A DNA stretch of 64,000 nt from Thiohalospira halophila DSM 15071 (GCF_900112605.1 NZ_FOMJ01000001.1:644577-708576), one strand, 5' to 3'; positions 1 through 10,422 are shown, numbered from the stretch's first letter. Made by a program: numbers and translations. Notes: generated by a model not told the origin, from the sequence alone.

Positions 1-1
1 G

Positions 2-2749
2 CTGGAGGGGGTGGCGCGGGTGAGTCAGGTGCTGCTCTGCGTCCACAATCCCTGCGAACACTACTGGGCCGATATCGTGGCCGACCGGGACCTGCTGAGG
101 GCCGCCGCCAGCCGCCACCCGCGTCGGCCCGGCATGCCGGTGGAGCTGGACGAGGCGGATCTCCATGCCCACGCCCACCCCCTGCTGGCCGCCTGGGGCA
201 AGCAGGGGCGCGACTACGTCCGCCTACTGGACGAACACGACGACCCGACGAACTACCGCGACCTGGTGGAGGCGCTGCCGCGCCAGCGTATCGACCTGTT
301 CGAGTCTCCCGGCGGGGACTGCCTCCTCCACCAGCTCCAGGACGACATCCGCGACCTGCGCCCGGTGGCCGAGAGCCGCGTGGCCTGGCCGCCGGTCCCG
401 GAGACGGACGATTCCCTGCGCTTCCACGTCTGCCACGGGCCCCAGCGCGAGGTGGAGGCCCTCCACGACCAGCTCCTGGCGCGCTTCGATGCCCAGCCCG
501 ACCTGCGCCCGCGGGACATCATCGTCATGGTCCCGGACATCGAGACCTACGCCCCCCACATCCGCGCCGTCTTCGGCCGGCTGTCGACGGAGGACCCGCG
601 CCACATCCCCTTCACCATCTCCGACCAGGGCCAGCGCGGCCGCGCCCCGGTCCTGGTCGCCCTGGAGCAGCTGCTGGAGCTCCCCCGGGCGCGCTCCGGC
701 GTGGGCGAACTCCTGGACCTGCTGGACGTGGCGGCCGTGCGCCAGCGCCTGGGGCTGGAGGCCGGGGACCTCGCCCGGCTCCACCGCTGGGCCGAGGGCG
801 CCGGGGTCCGCTGGGGCCTGGACAGCGAACAGCGCGCCGGCCTGGGCCTGCCCGAGGAGGACCGCAACACCTGGGCCTTCGGTCTGCGCCGCATGCTGCT
901 GGGCTACGCCGTGGGCGACCACGGCCCCTGGAACGGCATCGAACCCTTCGCCGAGGTCGGCGGGCTGGAGGCGGCGGCCGCCGGCCCCCTGGCGGAGCTG
1001 GTGGAGCGGCTCCGCCAATGGCGCACCCACCTGTCGCAGCCGCGGAGCCCGGCCGACTGGGGGGAGACCCTGCGCGCCCTGCTGGCCGAATTCCTGGCCC
1101 CGGTGGACGAGGATGACCGCCTGACCCTGGTTCAGCTGGAAGAGGCGCTGGCGAGCTGGGAGGGGCGCTGCCAGGAGGCCGGACTGGCCGACGAACTGCC
1201 GCTGGCGGTGGTGCGCGAGCACTGGCTGGCCGCGGTGGACGAGGGGGGGCTGGCCCAGCGCTTCCTGGCCGGGGCGGTGAACTTCGCCACCCTGATGCCC
1301 ATGCGCGCCATCCCCTTCCGGGTGGTCTGCCTCCTGGGCATGGACGATGGCGCCTACCCCCGGACCCCGGTCCCGGCGGACTTCGACCTGATGAACGGCG
1401 ACTACCGCCCCGGCGACCGCTCCCGGCGCGAGGACGACCGCTACCTCTTCCTGGAGGCGCTGCTCTCCGCCCGGGACCACCTCCATATCAGCTGGGTGGG
1501 CCGCAGCATCCGCGACGACAGCGAGCAGCCCCCCTCGGTCCTGGTGGGGCAGCTCCGCGACCACCTGGTCGCCACCCATGAACACGCGGAGGCCGACGAC
1601 CTCCTCCGGGCCCTGACCGTGGTCCATCCCCTGCAACCCTTCAGCCGCACCCTCTTCCCGGCCGACGGAACCCACCCCCGCTTTACCTACGCCCACGAGT
1701 GGGCGCCGACCGAGGCGGCGCCTGCGCCTTCGGAGGAGGCGCCCCTGCCGGCCCCCGCGGAGACCACGATTCCCGTCGGGGAGCTGGTCGCCTTCTGGAA
1801 GAATCCCGTACGCGCCCTCTTCCACGGCCGCCTGCGGACCCGCCTGGAGGAGCCGGCCGCCGCCGACGAGGATGTGGAGCCCTTCGGCCTGGACGGGCTG
1901 ACGGCGTGGCAGCTCCGACGCCAGCTGGTCGCCGCCGGGCTGGAGACGGCGGCGGACGAGGCCGCCCGGGCCGGGGCGCTGGACGAGGGCCTGGAACGGC
2001 TCGCCCGCACCGGGGAGCTCCCGGGCGGCTATCCCGGCGCGCTGGCCGCCGATGCGGTGCGCACCGATGCCGAGGGGCTCCTGGCGGTGATCGGCGACTT
2101 CACCGCCGAATGCGGCCCACCGGCGGAGGTGCCGCTGGAGATCTCCTGCACCGTCGGCAAGGTAACCGTCAGCGGCTGGCTCCCCGACCTGCGCCACCAG
2201 GAGGCCGCGGGGTCCCCGGTACGACTGGCCTGGGATGTCAGCCGCCTGGGGCAGAACAGCCCGCCCTACCGGCGCCTGGATCGGCTGGCGGAGGCCTGGA
2301 TCACCCACCTGCTGGCCTGCGCCGGCGGCACGCCACTGACCACGCTGTTCTTCTGTCCCGAGGACAAGCCCCGGCGCGGACAGACGCCCATCGCCGCCCT
2401 TCGACTCCCGCCCCTGGCGGTCAGCGAGGCCGGCACCCACCTGACGGCGCTGCTGGGGGCCTGGGAAGCGGGTCAGCAGCAGCCCCTGCCGGTGACCGCG
2501 CGCACCGCCCTGGCCGCCCTGGAGGCGGAGGAGTCGGAGAAGACCGACCCGGGGAAGGCGGCCCGCCAGGCCTACGAGGGGGATGGCTACCAGAGGCCCG
2601 GCGAACGGGACGGCGATCCCCACCTCCGCCGGACCTTCGCCGCCGCCGATGACCTGCTGGGCGAGGCCTTCGACCACTGGCGGGATGCGCTCTACCGACC
2701 GCTGGTCCGGACGGTGCGGCCCATCAGCGAGGAGGAGGGCCCCGCATGA
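2..2749 (+). CDS. recC: RecC, exonuclease V subunit gamma (5' end outside window)
   Basis: RecC is the Chi-recognition and scaffold subunit of the RecBCD helicase-nuclease that processes double-strand ends for recombination. The frame is open to the left edge, so about 915 residues of a usual ~1100 are visible and the true start lies upstream; the GTG at 11 is internal. Family features seen are the N-P-C-x-x-Y-W stretch at the left end and the conserved RAIPFRVVCLLGMDDGAYP block near base 1310. The C-terminal third corresponds to the inactive nuclease-like fold that contacts RecB and RecD. The stop overlaps the recB start by 4 bp, so translation is probably coupled. The assignment is secure from motifs and from the recB and recD neighbours. 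Confidence 0.96.
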   Translation: MEGVARVSQVLLCVHNPCEHYWADIVADRDLLRAAASRHPRRPGMPVELDEADLHAHAHPLLAAWGKQGRDYVRLLDEHDDPTNYRDLVEALPRQRIDLFESPGGDCLLHQLQDDIRDLRPVAESRVAWPPVPETDDSLRFHVCHGPQREVEALHDQLLARFDAQPDLRPRDIIVMVPDIETYAPHIRAVFGRLSTEDPRHIPFTISDQGQRGRAPVLVALEQLLELPRARSGVGELLDLLDVAAVRQRLGLEAGDLARLHRWAEGAGVRWGLDSEQRAGLGLPEEDRNTWAFGLRRMLLGYAVGDHGPWNGIEPFAEVGGLEAAAAGPLAELVERLRQWRTHLSQPRSPADWGETLRALLAEFLAPVDEDDRLTLVQLEEALASWEGRCQEAGLADELPLAVVREHWLAAVDEGGLAQRFLAGAVNFATLMPMRAIPFRVVCLLGMDDGAYPRTPVPADFDLMNGDYRPGDRSRREDDRYLFLEALLSARDHLHISWVGRSIRDDSEQPPSVLVGQLRDHLVATHEHAEADDLLRALTVVHPLQPFSRTLFPADGTHPRFTYAHEWAPTEAAPAPSEEAPLPAPAETTIPVGELVAFWKNPVRALFHGRLRTRLEEPAAADEDVEPFGLDGLTAWQLRRQLVAAGLETAADEAARAGALDEGLERLARTGELPGGYPGALAADAVRTDAEGLLAVIGDFTAECGPPAEVPLEISCTVGKVTVSGWLPDLRHQEAAGSPVRLAWDVSRLGQNSPPYRRLDRLAEAWITHLLACAGGTPLTTLFFCPEDKPRRGQTPIAALRLPPLAVSEAGTHLTALLGAWEAGQQQPLPVTARTALAALEAEESEKTDPGKAARQAYEGDGYQRPGERDGDPHLRRTFAAADDLLGEAFDHWRDALYRPLVRTVRPISEEEGPA

Positions 2750-5700
2750 GCGAGCAACAGCCGCAGTCCCACGGGGATTCTCCCCTGGACCCCCTCACCT
2801 TCCCCCTCCACGGCAGCCGCCTCATCGAGGCCAGCGCCGGGACCGGGAAGACCTGGACCATCGCCGCCCTCTACCTGCGCCTGGTCCTGGGCCACGGCGA
2901 CGAGAACGGCTTCCGGGAACCCCTGCTGCCACCGCGGATCCTGGTGGTCACCTTCACCATCGCCGCCACCCGCGAACTCCGCGATCGCATCCGCAATCGC
3001 CTGGGGGAGGCGGCGACCGCCTTTCGACAGCCGGACCGCGCCGACCCCGACGATGCCGTCCTCGCCGGCCTCCTCGCCGCCTATCCGGAGGCGGACGCAC
3101 GCGCCCGCTGCGCCCGCCGCCTGGAGGTCGCCGCCGAGTGGATGGACGAAGCGGCCATCCATACCATCCACGCCTTCAGCCAGCGCATGCTGCGCGAACA
3201 CGCCTTCCACAGCCGCCACCTCTTCCACCAGCGGCTGGAGCCGGACACCAGCGAACGGCTCCTGGAGGCGGTGCGCGACTACTGGCGCAGCCAGGTGGTC
3301 CCCCGGCCGGCCGACGAGGCCGAACTGCTCATGACCCACCTGGGCGGGGATCCCGATGCGCTCAAGGCCCGCCTCCGCCCCTGGCTGGAGCTGCCGCTGC
3401 CGCCCCCGGACGACGCCAGCCGGGATGCCCGGCTGCGCGAGGGGCTGGCGGCGCTGGAGGCGATGAAGGCCCCCCTGCGCGAGGACTTCGAGGCGGTGGC
3501 CGAGAGCTTCCACGCGGCCCTGCCCTCCCTCAACCGGCAGTCCTACAAGAAGCCGGACGACCTGCTCGCCGACCTGCGGGCATGGGCCGACCAGCCGGGA
3601 CTCCTCACCCCGCCCGGCTACGGGGCGAAGGTCTTCAACCTCCTGAGCGCCGCCGGCATGCGGGCGAAGCTGAAGAAGGGCCATTCCCTGCCCGATGACC
3701 TCCACCCGGCCCTGACCGGCCTGGAGGCGGCGGAGCGCCTGCAAAGCGACCCCACTCCCTTCCTGGAACATGCCGCCGCCTGGATCCGGGCGCGCTTCGA
3801 GGCCGCCAAGCGGGACCACGCCGAACTCGACTTCGGCGACCTGGTCACCGGCCTGCGCGCCGCCCTGGAGGGGGCCGCCGGCAAGGACCTGGCAGAGACC
3901 ATCCGGGCGCAGTACCCGGTGGCCCTCATCGACGAGTTTCAGGATACCGATCCGGCGCAGTACGCCGTCTTCGACGCCGTCTACGAGGTCGAGACCGCCC
4001 CGGCAGACCGCGGCCTCTTCCTCATCGGTGATCCCAAGCAGGCCATCTACGGCTTCCGCGGCGCCGACATCCACAGCTACCTTGCCGCCCGGCGCGCCAC
4101 CGCCGGCCGCCACTACACCCTGCCGAAGAACTACCGGGCCACCGAGGCGGCCGTGAAGGCGGTGAACCGGCTCTTCGGCCACGCCGCCGGCCACACCCGC
4201 GGCGCCTTCCTCTTCCGCGACGGCGACGATGACCCCGTCCCCTTCCATGCCGTGGACGCCCGAGGGCGCGGCGAGCGCCTCCTGCGCGACGGCGCCCCCG
4301 TCCCGGCGCTGACGCTCTGGCACCGTTGGCCGTCGGAGGCCGTCGGCATCGGCGCCTACCGCGACGAGGCGGCGGAGGCCGGGGCCACGGCCATCACCGA
4401 CCTCCTCCTCGCCGGTCGTGCTGGGGAGGCCGCCTTCTGCGAGGACGACGGCGCCACGCGGCCGGTGGAACCGGCGGACATCGCCGTCCTGGTCCGTGAC
4501 CGCCAGGAGGCGGAGGCCATCCGCGGCGCCCTGCACGCCCGCGGCGTCGCCTCCGTCTACCTCTCCCTGCAGGACTCGGTCTGGGCCAGCGAGGAGGCCG
4601 GCGACCTGCACCTGTGGCTGCGCGCCTGCGCCGAGCCGGAATCCGAGGCCGCCGTGCGCGCCGCCCTGGCCACCCCGACCCTGGGCCGCTCCCTCAACGA
4701 GCTGGAACGGCTCACCCGGGACGAGACCGCCTGGGAGCGGACCGTCCTGCGCTTCCACGACTATCGCCGGATCTGGCGCCGCCAGGGGGTGCTGCCACTG
4801 CTGCGACGGCTCCTCCACGACGAGGGGGTCCCGGCCCGGCTGCTGGCCGAGGAGAATGGCGAACGGCGGCTGACCAACCTCCTCCACCTGGGCGAGCTCC
4901 TGCAGCAGGCCGCCGCCGGGCTGGACGGCGAACACGCGCTGCTCCGCCACCTGGCCGCCGAACGCGAGACGGGAGGCAGCGGCGATGACGGCATCCTCCG
5001 CCTGGAGAGCGACGCCGATCGCGTGCGCGTGGTGACCATCCACAAGGCCAAGGGGCTGGAATACCCGCTGGTCTTCCTCCCCTTCGCCAGCGGTTTCAAG
5101 CCGCTGGATCGCAGCAAGGCGCCCCTGCGCTACCGGAATGACCAGGGCCAATGGGTCATCGACCCGGACCCCGACGAGGAGGCGGTGGCCCGCGCCGACG
5201 ACGAGCGCCTGGCCGAGGACCTGCGCCTCTTCTACGTCGCCCTCACCCGGGCACGCCACGCCACCTGGGTCGGCCTGGCGCCGGTGAGGCGCGGCAACAA
5301 GAAGGCCAACGACCTCCACCGCACCGCCCCCGGCTACCTCCTCACCGGCGGTACCCCGCTGGAGGCGAGCGATCTCCCCGAGCGGCTGCACACCCTGGCC
5401 GGGGATGAACCGGCCCTGGCCGTCTCCCCCTTCCCCGCGCCGGACGACCGGCGCCTGCCCGCCACCGACGAGGCCACGACCCACGGCGAGGCCCGGACCC
5501 CCACCCGCTCCCCCGCGGAGCGCTGGTGGATCGCCAGTTATTCCGCCCTGGCGCTGGGCCACGGCGAGTCCTCCCACCGAGCACCGGAGACGGCCACCGC
5601 CGGCCTGGTGGACGAGATGGCCGACGAGGCCACGGCCCCCGGGACCGCCGGTGGCGGCCTCCTGGACTTCCCCCGGGGGCCGGAGCCGGGCACCTTCCTC

Positions 5701-6408
5701 CACGGCCTGCTGGAATGGGCCGCCGGGGAGGGGCTGGCCGCCGTCGCCGCCGACCCGGATTGGCTGGCGACCACCGTGGCCGAGCGCTGCCGCCGCCGGG
5801 GCTGGGCCGACCACGCCCCGGCGGTGACCGACTGGCTCCAGCGCCTGCTCACCGAGCCCCTGGCGCTCTCCGGGGGCACCCCCCTGCGCCTGGCGGACCT
5901 GGAGCAGTACCAGCCGGAGCTGGAATTCTGGATCGGCGTCCACGACCTCCCGGCCGCCGAGCTGGATGCGGCGGTGCGCACCGCCACCCTGGGGGGCGAG
6001 GAGCGCCCGTCGGTGGGGCCGGCCCACCTCAACGGCCTGCTCAAGGGCTTCATCGACCTGGTCTTCGAGCACGAGGGCCGTTACTGGGTGGCCGACTACA
6101 AGTCCAACTTCCTGGGCCCGCGCCCGGCGGACTACGCCCCCGACCCCCTCCGCCGGGCGGTACTGGAGCGGCGCTACGAACTCCAGTACACCCTCTACAC
6201 CCTGGCGCTGCACCGCCAGCTCAAGGCACGGCTGCCGGACTACGACTACGACCGCCACATGGGCGGCGCCGTCTACCTCTTCCTGCGCGGGCTGGATGCC
6301 CCCGGCCAGGGGCTGCACTGCGAGCGCCCTCCGCGCGCCCTCATCGAACAGCTGGATGACCGCCTCCGCGGCCCCGGAACGAATCGGAACGGAGGAGGAA
6401 CGCCGTGA
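2746..6408 (+). CDS. recB: RecB, exonuclease V subunit beta
   Basis: RecB is the 3'-5' helicase and the only nuclease of RecBCD. The protein has 1220 residues, close to the usual ~1180. A UvrD-type Walker A motif (EASAGTGKT) lies at residues 28-36 and the Walker B/DEFQDTDP motif near residue 396. The C-terminal nuclease domain keeps Asp1104 and the D-Y-K motif (Asp1117, Lys1119), so it should be catalytically active. A conserved helicase motif VRVVTIHKAKGLEYP is near base 5025. The ATG overlaps the recC stop (ATGA) and the stop overlaps the recD start (GTGA), giving a tightly coupled three-gene operon. It is unusually rich in Asp and Glu, in line with the rest of the window. Confidence 0.97.
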   Translation: MSEQQPQSHGDSPLDPLTFPLHGSRLIEASAGTGKTWTIAALYLRLVLGHGDENGFREPLLPPRILVVTFTIAATRELRDRIRNRLGEAATAFRQPDRADPDDAVLAGLLAAYPEADARARCARRLEVAAEWMDEAAIHTIHAFSQRMLREHAFHSRHLFHQRLEPDTSERLLEAVRDYWRSQVVPRPADEAELLMTHLGGDPDALKARLRPWLELPLPPPDDASRDARLREGLAALEAMKAPLREDFEAVAESFHAALPSLNRQSYKKPDDLLADLRAWADQPGLLTPPGYGAKVFNLLSAAGMRAKLKKGHSLPDDLHPALTGLEAAERLQSDPTPFLEHAAAWIRARFEAAKRDHAELDFGDLVTGLRAALEGAAGKDLAETIRAQYPVALIDEFQDTDPAQYAVFDAVYEVETAPADRGLFLIGDPKQAIYGFRGADIHSYLAARRATAGRHYTLPKNYRATEAAVKAVNRLFGHAAGHTRGAFLFRDGDDDPVPFHAVDARGRGERLLRDGAPVPALTLWHRWPSEAVGIGAYRDEAAEAGATAITDLLLAGRAGEAAFCEDDGATRPVEPADIAVLVRDRQEAEAIRGALHARGVASVYLSLQDSVWASEEAGDLHLWLRACAEPESEAAVRAALATPTLGRSLNELERLTRDETAWERTVLRFHDYRRIWRRQGVLPLLRRLLHDEGVPARLLAEENGERRLTNLLHLGELLQQAAAGLDGEHALLRHLAAERETGGSGDDGILRLESDADRVRVVTIHKAKGLEYPLVFLPFASGFKPLDRSKAPLRYRNDQGQWVIDPDPDEEAVARADDERLAEDLRLFYVALTRARHATWVGLAPVRRGNKKANDLHRTAPGYLLTGGTPLEASDLPERLHTLAGDEPALAVSPFPAPDDRRLPATDEATTHGEARTPTRSPAERWWIASYSALALGHGESSHRAPETATAGLVDEMADEATAPGTAGGGLLDFPRGPEPGTFLHGLLEWAAGEGLAAVAADPDWLATTVAERCRRRGWADHAPAVTDWLQRLLTEPLALSGGTPLRLADLEQYQPELEFWIGVHDLPAAELDAAVRTATLGGEERPSVGPAHLNGLLKGFIDLVFEHEGRYWVADYKSNFLGPRPADYAPDPLRRAVLERRYELQYTLYTLALHRQLKARLPDYDYDRHMGGAVYLFLRGLDAPGQGLHCERPPRALIEQLDDRLRGPGTNRNGGGTP

Positions 6409-8387
6409 CACCCTCCCTGGAGAACCACGCGGCCGTGCTGGACCTCCTGGCCCGCTGGGTGGAGCAGGGCTGGTTGCGCCCCCTGGACCGGGCCCTGGCC
6501 GCCTTCCTGGGCCAGCAGTGCCCGGAGGCGGATCCCGTCGCGCTGCTCCTGACCGCTCTGGCCAGCCACCAGGCCGGCCGCGGCCATGTCTGCCTGGACC
6601 TGGCCGCCACCGCCGGCGACGCCGACGGTGCCCTGGGCCTCGCTCCCGCCGATAGCCGGCCGGTGACCGACGAGGCCGAGCCGCCCCGACCGGCTGCTTG
6701 CCTGCCCACCCGGGTCGCCGACCTCGCCGCCGCCCTGGGCGACTCGCGACTGGCCGGCCCGGGGGCAGGCACCACACCGCTGGTCCTGGAGGGGCCGCCG
6801 GAGTCGCCCCGCCTCTATCTCCGCCGCTACCGCCAGGCCGAGGTGGCCATCGCCGAGGCCGTCACCGCGCGCAGCCGGAGCACGGACGAGGCCGCCCCCG
6901 GTTCCGGCGCGGATCCGGAACGCCTGCGGCGCTGGCTGGAACCCCTTTTCGGCCCGACTCCGGAGGGTGTGGACTGGCAACGGGTCGCGGCCGCGGTGGC
7001 CGCCCGCTCCGCCTTCACCGTGATCACCGGAGGCCCGGGCACCGGCAAGACCACCACCGTGGTCCGGCTGCTGGCGCTGCTGCAGGGGGTCCGCGAGACG
7101 CAGCGCCCCCTGCGCATGGCCCTGGCCGCCCCCACGGGCAAGGCCGCCGCCCGCCTGGGCGGCACCGTGGCATCGGCGATCCACGACCTGCACCTGCCCG
7201 AGGGGGCCGAGGCGGTCCGCGCGGAGCTGCCCACCACGGTCACCACCCTCCACCGCCTGCTGGGCGGACGGCCGGACAGCCACCGCTTCCGCCACAATGC
7301 CGCCAACCCGCTCCCGGTGGACCTGCTGGTGGTGGACGAGGCCTCCATGGTCGACCTGGAGCTCATGGCCGACACCCTGGCCGCCCTGCCCCCCCGCGCA
7401 GGGCTGGTGCTGCTGGGGGACAAGGACCAGCTCGCCTCGGTGGAGGCCGGCGCCGTCCTGGGTGAGCTCTGCCATCGCGCCGAGGGCGGCCACTACACCC
7501 CGGCCACTACCGCCTGGCTGGAGGCGGCCACCGGCACCCCCATCCCGGCGGAGTACTACGACCCGGCGGGCCGGGCGCTGGATCAGCAGGTGGTCCAGCT
7601 CCGCCACAGCCATCGCTTCGGGGCGGAGAGTGGGATCGGCCAGCTGGCCGCCGCGGTCAATCGCGGCGATGCGGCCGGGGCCGGCGCCCTGCTCGCCTCC
7701 GGGCTGCCCGACCTGGCCCAGGAGCGCCCGAACGAACCCGACGCCGTCGCGCGTCTGGCCGCCGAGGGCCTTGCTCCGCTCCTGGAGCGGGTGGCGGCGG
7801 GGCCCGCCGGGGCGGATGACCCCGCCCGCGAGGCGTGGGCGGAGGCGATCCTGGCCGACCTGGGCCACTTCCAGCTCCTGGCCGCCGTCCGGCAGGGCCC
7901 GTGGGGAGTGGAGGCCCTCAATCAGCGGGTGGAGGCCCACCTGAGCGCCCGCGGCCTGCTCGCCCCCGAGGGCGAGTGGTATCCGGGCCGGCCGGTCATC
8001 GTCACCCGCAACGACCCCGGGCTGGGGCTGGCCAATGGCGATGTCGGCATCGCCCTGCCCGGCGCGGAGCCGGGAGCGCTGCGGGTCGCCTTCCCCGCGC
8101 CGGAGGGCGGTGTGCGCTGGATCAGCCCCGCCCGGCTGGAGGCGGTGGAGACGGTCTTCGCCATGACGGTCCACAAGGCCCAGGGCTCGGAGTTCCGCCA
8201 CGCGGCCCTGGTCCTGCCGGATCGGGGTTCCCCCGTCCTCACCCGAGAGCTGATCTACACCGCCATCACCCGTGCCGCCGAGCGCTTCACCCTGCTGGAG
8301 GGTGGCGGTTCGGGCCTCCTTGCCGCCGCGATCGGGGAACAGGTCCAGCGGACCTCCGGCCTGCGCGAGCGCCTGGGCGAGAAGTAA
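6405..8387 (+). CDS. recD: RecD, exonuclease V subunit alpha
   Basis: RecD is the 5'-3' superfamily 1B helicase of RecBCD and regulates nuclease and RecA-loading activity. The protein has 660 residues (usual ~610). Walker A ([10 protein letters not shown]) has its lysine at residue 215; the D-E-A-S-M-V-D Walker B motif follows near base 7335, and the C-terminal VHKAQGSEF motif is near base 8170. The GTG start at 6405 overlaps the recB stop by 4 bp and no better start is visible. An approximately 50-residue segment around bases 7480-7600 ([15 protein letters not shown] region) sits between helicase motifs, as in other gammaproteobacterial RecD proteins. No terminator is obvious in the 100 bp before the next gene. 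Confidence 0.96.
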   Translation: MTPSLENHAAVLDLLARWVEQGWLRPLDRALAAFLGQQCPEADPVALLLTALASHQAGRGHVCLDLAATAGDADGALGLAPADSRPVTDEAEPPRPAACLPTRVADLAAALGDSRLAGPGAGTTPLVLEGPPESPRLYLRRYRQAEVAIAEAVTARSRSTDEAAPGSGADPERLRRWLEPLFGPTPEGVDWQRVAAAVAARSAFTVITGGPGTGKTTTVVRLLALLQGVRETQRPLRMALAAPTGKAAARLGGTVASAIHDLHLPEGAEAVRAELPTTVTTLHRLLGGRPDSHRFRHNAANPLPVDLLVVDEASMVDLELMADTLAALPPRAGLVLLGDKDQLASVEAGAVLGELCHRAEGGHYTPATTAWLEAATGTPIPAEYYDPAGRALDQQVVQLRHSHRFGAESGIGQLAAAVNRGDAAGAGALLASGLPDLAQERPNEPDAVARLAAEGLAPLLERVAAGPAGADDPAREAWAEAILADLGHFQLLAAVRQGPWGVEALNQRVEAHLSARGLLAPEGEWYPGRPVIVTRNDPGLGLANGDVGIALPGAEPGALRVAFPAPEGGVRWISPARLEAVETVFAMTVHKAQGSEFRHAALVLPDRGSPVLTRELIYTAITRAAERFTLLEGGGSGLLAAAIGEQVQRTSGLRERLGEK

Positions 8388-8487
8388 TCGAAGGCGAAGG
8401 GCACCGCATCCTTCCCGCGCATTCTCGACTACGCTTGGGGGTGCTTCCTCGCATCAATCATTCCCCGCATCCGGGAGGAGAGTCCCA

Positions 8488-9069
8488 ATGAGCGATAATC
8501 AAGATGCCGTCCTGGCGGCCAACGCCGAATACGCCGCCCGCTTCGGCGGCAAGGGCGGCCTTCCCATGCCCCCGGCACGCGGCTTCGCCATCCTCACCTG
8601 CATGGATGCCCGCCTGGACCCGGCCCAGTACGCCGGACTGGCCGAGGGGGATGCCCACGTCATCCGCAACGCCGGCGGCCGGGCCAGCGACGACGCCATC
8701 CGGTCACTGGTGATCTCGCACAAGCTGCTGGGGACCCAGGAGTGGTTCGTCATCCACCACACCGACTGCGGCATGGAGACCTTCGACGACGCCACCATGG
8801 CCGGCCTGCTGGAGAAGAGTCTGGATACCGCCGCCCTGGAGGGGGGCGCCTGGAAGGATGTCGGCAACGGCCCCGGCGCCGTGGACGGCCACTACATCAA
8901 CTGGCTGACCATCGCCGATCGGGAGGGGAGCATCGTGGAGGATGTTCGCCGGGTCCGGGAACATCCCCTGGTTCCGGGGTACATCCCGATCCACGGCTAC
9001 CTCTACGACTGCAGCAACGGCCGGCTCACGGAGGTCCCCGCCGCCACCGAGGCCGGCCGGCCCCGCTGA
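8488..9069 (+). CDS. beta-class carbonic anhydrase
   Basis: This enzyme interconverts CO2 and bicarbonate with a zinc centre. It has 193 residues. The start is the ATG at 8488, preceded by GGGAGGAG at 8473-8480; longer upstream reading has no ribosome site. The zinc ligands of the beta family are visible: Cys38 in CMDARLD, then His91 and Cys94 in HHTDCG, with the Asp40/Arg42 dyad next to the first cysteine. The N-A-G-G-R stretch near residue 58 is also typical. The short form resembles the small clade of beta-carbonic anhydrases seen in many bacteria and archaea. No signal peptide, so it should be cytoplasmic. It converges with the sigma-54 activator gene, with only 4 bp between the stops. 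Confidence 0.9.
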   Translation: MSDNQDAVLAANAEYAARFGGKGGLPMPPARGFAILTCMDARLDPAQYAGLAEGDAHVIRNAGGRASDDAIRSLVISHKLLGTQEWFVIHHTDCGMETFDDATMAGLLEKSLDTAALEGGAWKDVGNGPGAVDGHYINWLTIADREGSIVEDVRRVREHPLVPGYIPIHGYLYDCSNGRLTEVPAATEAGRPR

Positions 9070-9073
9070 CACC

Positions 9074-10027
9074 TCAGGCGATGGCGTGCTTGCGCAGGCG
9101 GTAGAGCAGCGTGTGGCGGCTGATCCCCAGCAGGCGGGCGGCGCGGCTGCGATTGCCCTCGGTCCGCGCCAGGGCCTGACGGATGAGGTCGGCCTCCACA
9201 TCCTCCAGCCGCACGCCCTCCGCAGGCAGGGCGACGGCTGCATCGGCCCCGGCGGTGGACTCGCCGGCCAGGCCGGCGGGGAGGTTGGACGCATCCACCT
9301 CTCGCCCCGGCAGGAGGATGGCAGTGCGCTCGCAGAGGTTGCGCAGCTCGCGGACGTTGCCCGGCCAGCCGTGGTCACGCAGCCGCAGCAGAGCCGCCTT
9401 CGTGAACGAGGGCCGCTCCACGCCGTGGCTGTCGGCGAGCTCCACCAGCAGTCGCCGGGCCAGGCCCGGGATGTCGCAGCGGCGCTCGCGCAGGGCCGGG
9501 ATCTCCAGGGGGACGATGTTCAGGCGGTAGAAGAGGTCGGCGCGGAAGCGACCGGCCGCCACCTCCGCCTCCAGGTCGCGATGGGTCGCCGCCACCACCC
9601 GGGCATCCGCCCGGCGCGGCGTCGCCTCCCCCACGGTCTGCACCTCCCCCGTCTCCAGGAAGCGCAGGAGCTTGGCCTGGGCCGACGGCGGCAGCTCCGC
9701 CACCTCGTCGAGGAAGAGGGTGCCGCCGCTGGCGGCGCGGATGCGGCCGGGCGCCTCGTCCACGGCGCCGGTAAAGGCCCCGCGCCGATGGCCGAAGAGC
9801 TCGGACTCCGCCAGGGAGTCGGGAATGGCGCCGCAGTTCACCGCCACCATCGGGCCGGCAGCCCGCGGACTGGCGGCATGGATGGCCTCGGCCAGCCGCC
9901 CCTTGCCGGTGCCGCTCTCCCCCAGCAGCAGGACGGTAACGTCCGACGCCGCCACCAGCGACGCCGACCGCAACACCGTCTGCAGATTGGGGGACTGGGT
10001 AGGCAGGGCCTGCTCGAAGACGTCCAT
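9074..10027 (-). CDS. orphan sigma-54-dependent transcriptional activator (AAA+ and Fis-type HTH)
   Basis: Bacterial enhancer-binding proteins open promoters held by sigma-54 RNA polymerase. This one has 317 residues and consists only of the AAA+ domain and a DNA-binding tail. Walker A GESGTGK is at residues 36-42, the sigma-54 contact loop GAFTGA at 83-88, FLDEV Walker B follows, and a Fis-type helix-turn-helix (NRSRAARLLGISRHTLLYRL) closes the protein. There is no receiver, GAF or PAS domain, so it resembles PspF in layout. I chose the ATG at 10027 because GGAGGAAC lies directly upstream; a longer frame to 10096 has no ribosome site. No partner kinase is adjacent. It may act on the sigma-54-like site at 12893-12908, which is inference. 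Confidence 0.9.
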   Translation of the reverse strand: MDVFEQALPTQSPNLQTVLRSASLVAASDVTVLLLGESGTGKGRLAEAIHAASPRAAGPMVAVNCGAIPDSLAESELFGHRRGAFTGAVDEAPGRIRAASGGTLFLDEVAELPPSAQAKLLRFLETGEVQTVGEATPRRADARVVAATHRDLEAEVAAGRFRADLFYRLNIVPLEIPALRERRCDIPGLARRLLVELADSHGVERPSFTKAALLRLRDHGWPGNVRELRNLCERTAILLPGREVDASNLPAGLAGESTAGADAAVALPAEGVRLEDVEADLIRQALARTEGNRSRAARLLGISRHTLLYRLRKHAIA

Positions 10028-10113
10028 GACCGTTCCTCCGGAACCAACTCCCCTCCATGATACCCGCACGGTGTGAACGGACAAGGCCGGCGCCACATCC
10101 CGGCCTTGCCCCC

Positions 10114-10144
10114 TTGCGCAGACCGCGGCGCTCTGGTCTAATAC
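10114..10144 (+). promoter_or_regulatory. candidate sigma-70 promoter of tRNA-Lys
   Basis: TTGCGC at 10114-10119 is followed after 17 bp by TCTAAT (10137-10142), overlapping TAATAC at 10139-10144. The -10 region ends 8-11 bp before the tRNA, which is the usual distance for a tRNA gene. The -35 element is weak, so the assignment rests mainly on position. Confidence 0.5.
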
Positions 10145-10152
10145 GCGGATTC

Positions 10153-10228
<76 letters not shown>

Positions 10229-10236
10229 GAAATATC

Positions 10237-10269
10237 AAAGGGTTACGCCTCACGGCGTAGCCCTTTTTT
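10237..10269 (+). terminator. Rho-independent terminator of tRNA-Lys
   Basis: A GGGTTACGCC / GGCGTAGCCC stem (10 bp with one G-U pair) around a TCAC loop is followed by TTTTTTC. It begins 9 bp after the tRNA CCA end. Confidence 0.9.
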
Positions 10270-10422
10270 CTTGCCCGTCTACAATCCGTCTCCGCCGCGT
10301 CTACAACTCACGGTCCGCTGTAGTCCCGCCACTTCGGATTATCCGGATCGGGCTCCTGTTGGGTAGGATCATGAGGCGCCCGAACCTATAACGAGCGGAC
10401 GCCCCTGGGGCGATCAGTCCAG

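Noticed and set aside
2692-6777. Very long minus-strand open frame (about 1360 codons) opposite recB
   Set aside because: High GC leaves few stops in the antisense frame. The translation is a low-complexity Gly/Arg/Val/Gln mixture with no domain, and recB on the plus strand has full motif support.
10400-10412. Terminator of the PCuAC-TonB operon at a CGCCCC-T-GGGGCG hairpin
   Set aside because: The loop is too short for the full stem and no T-run follows on the minus strand.
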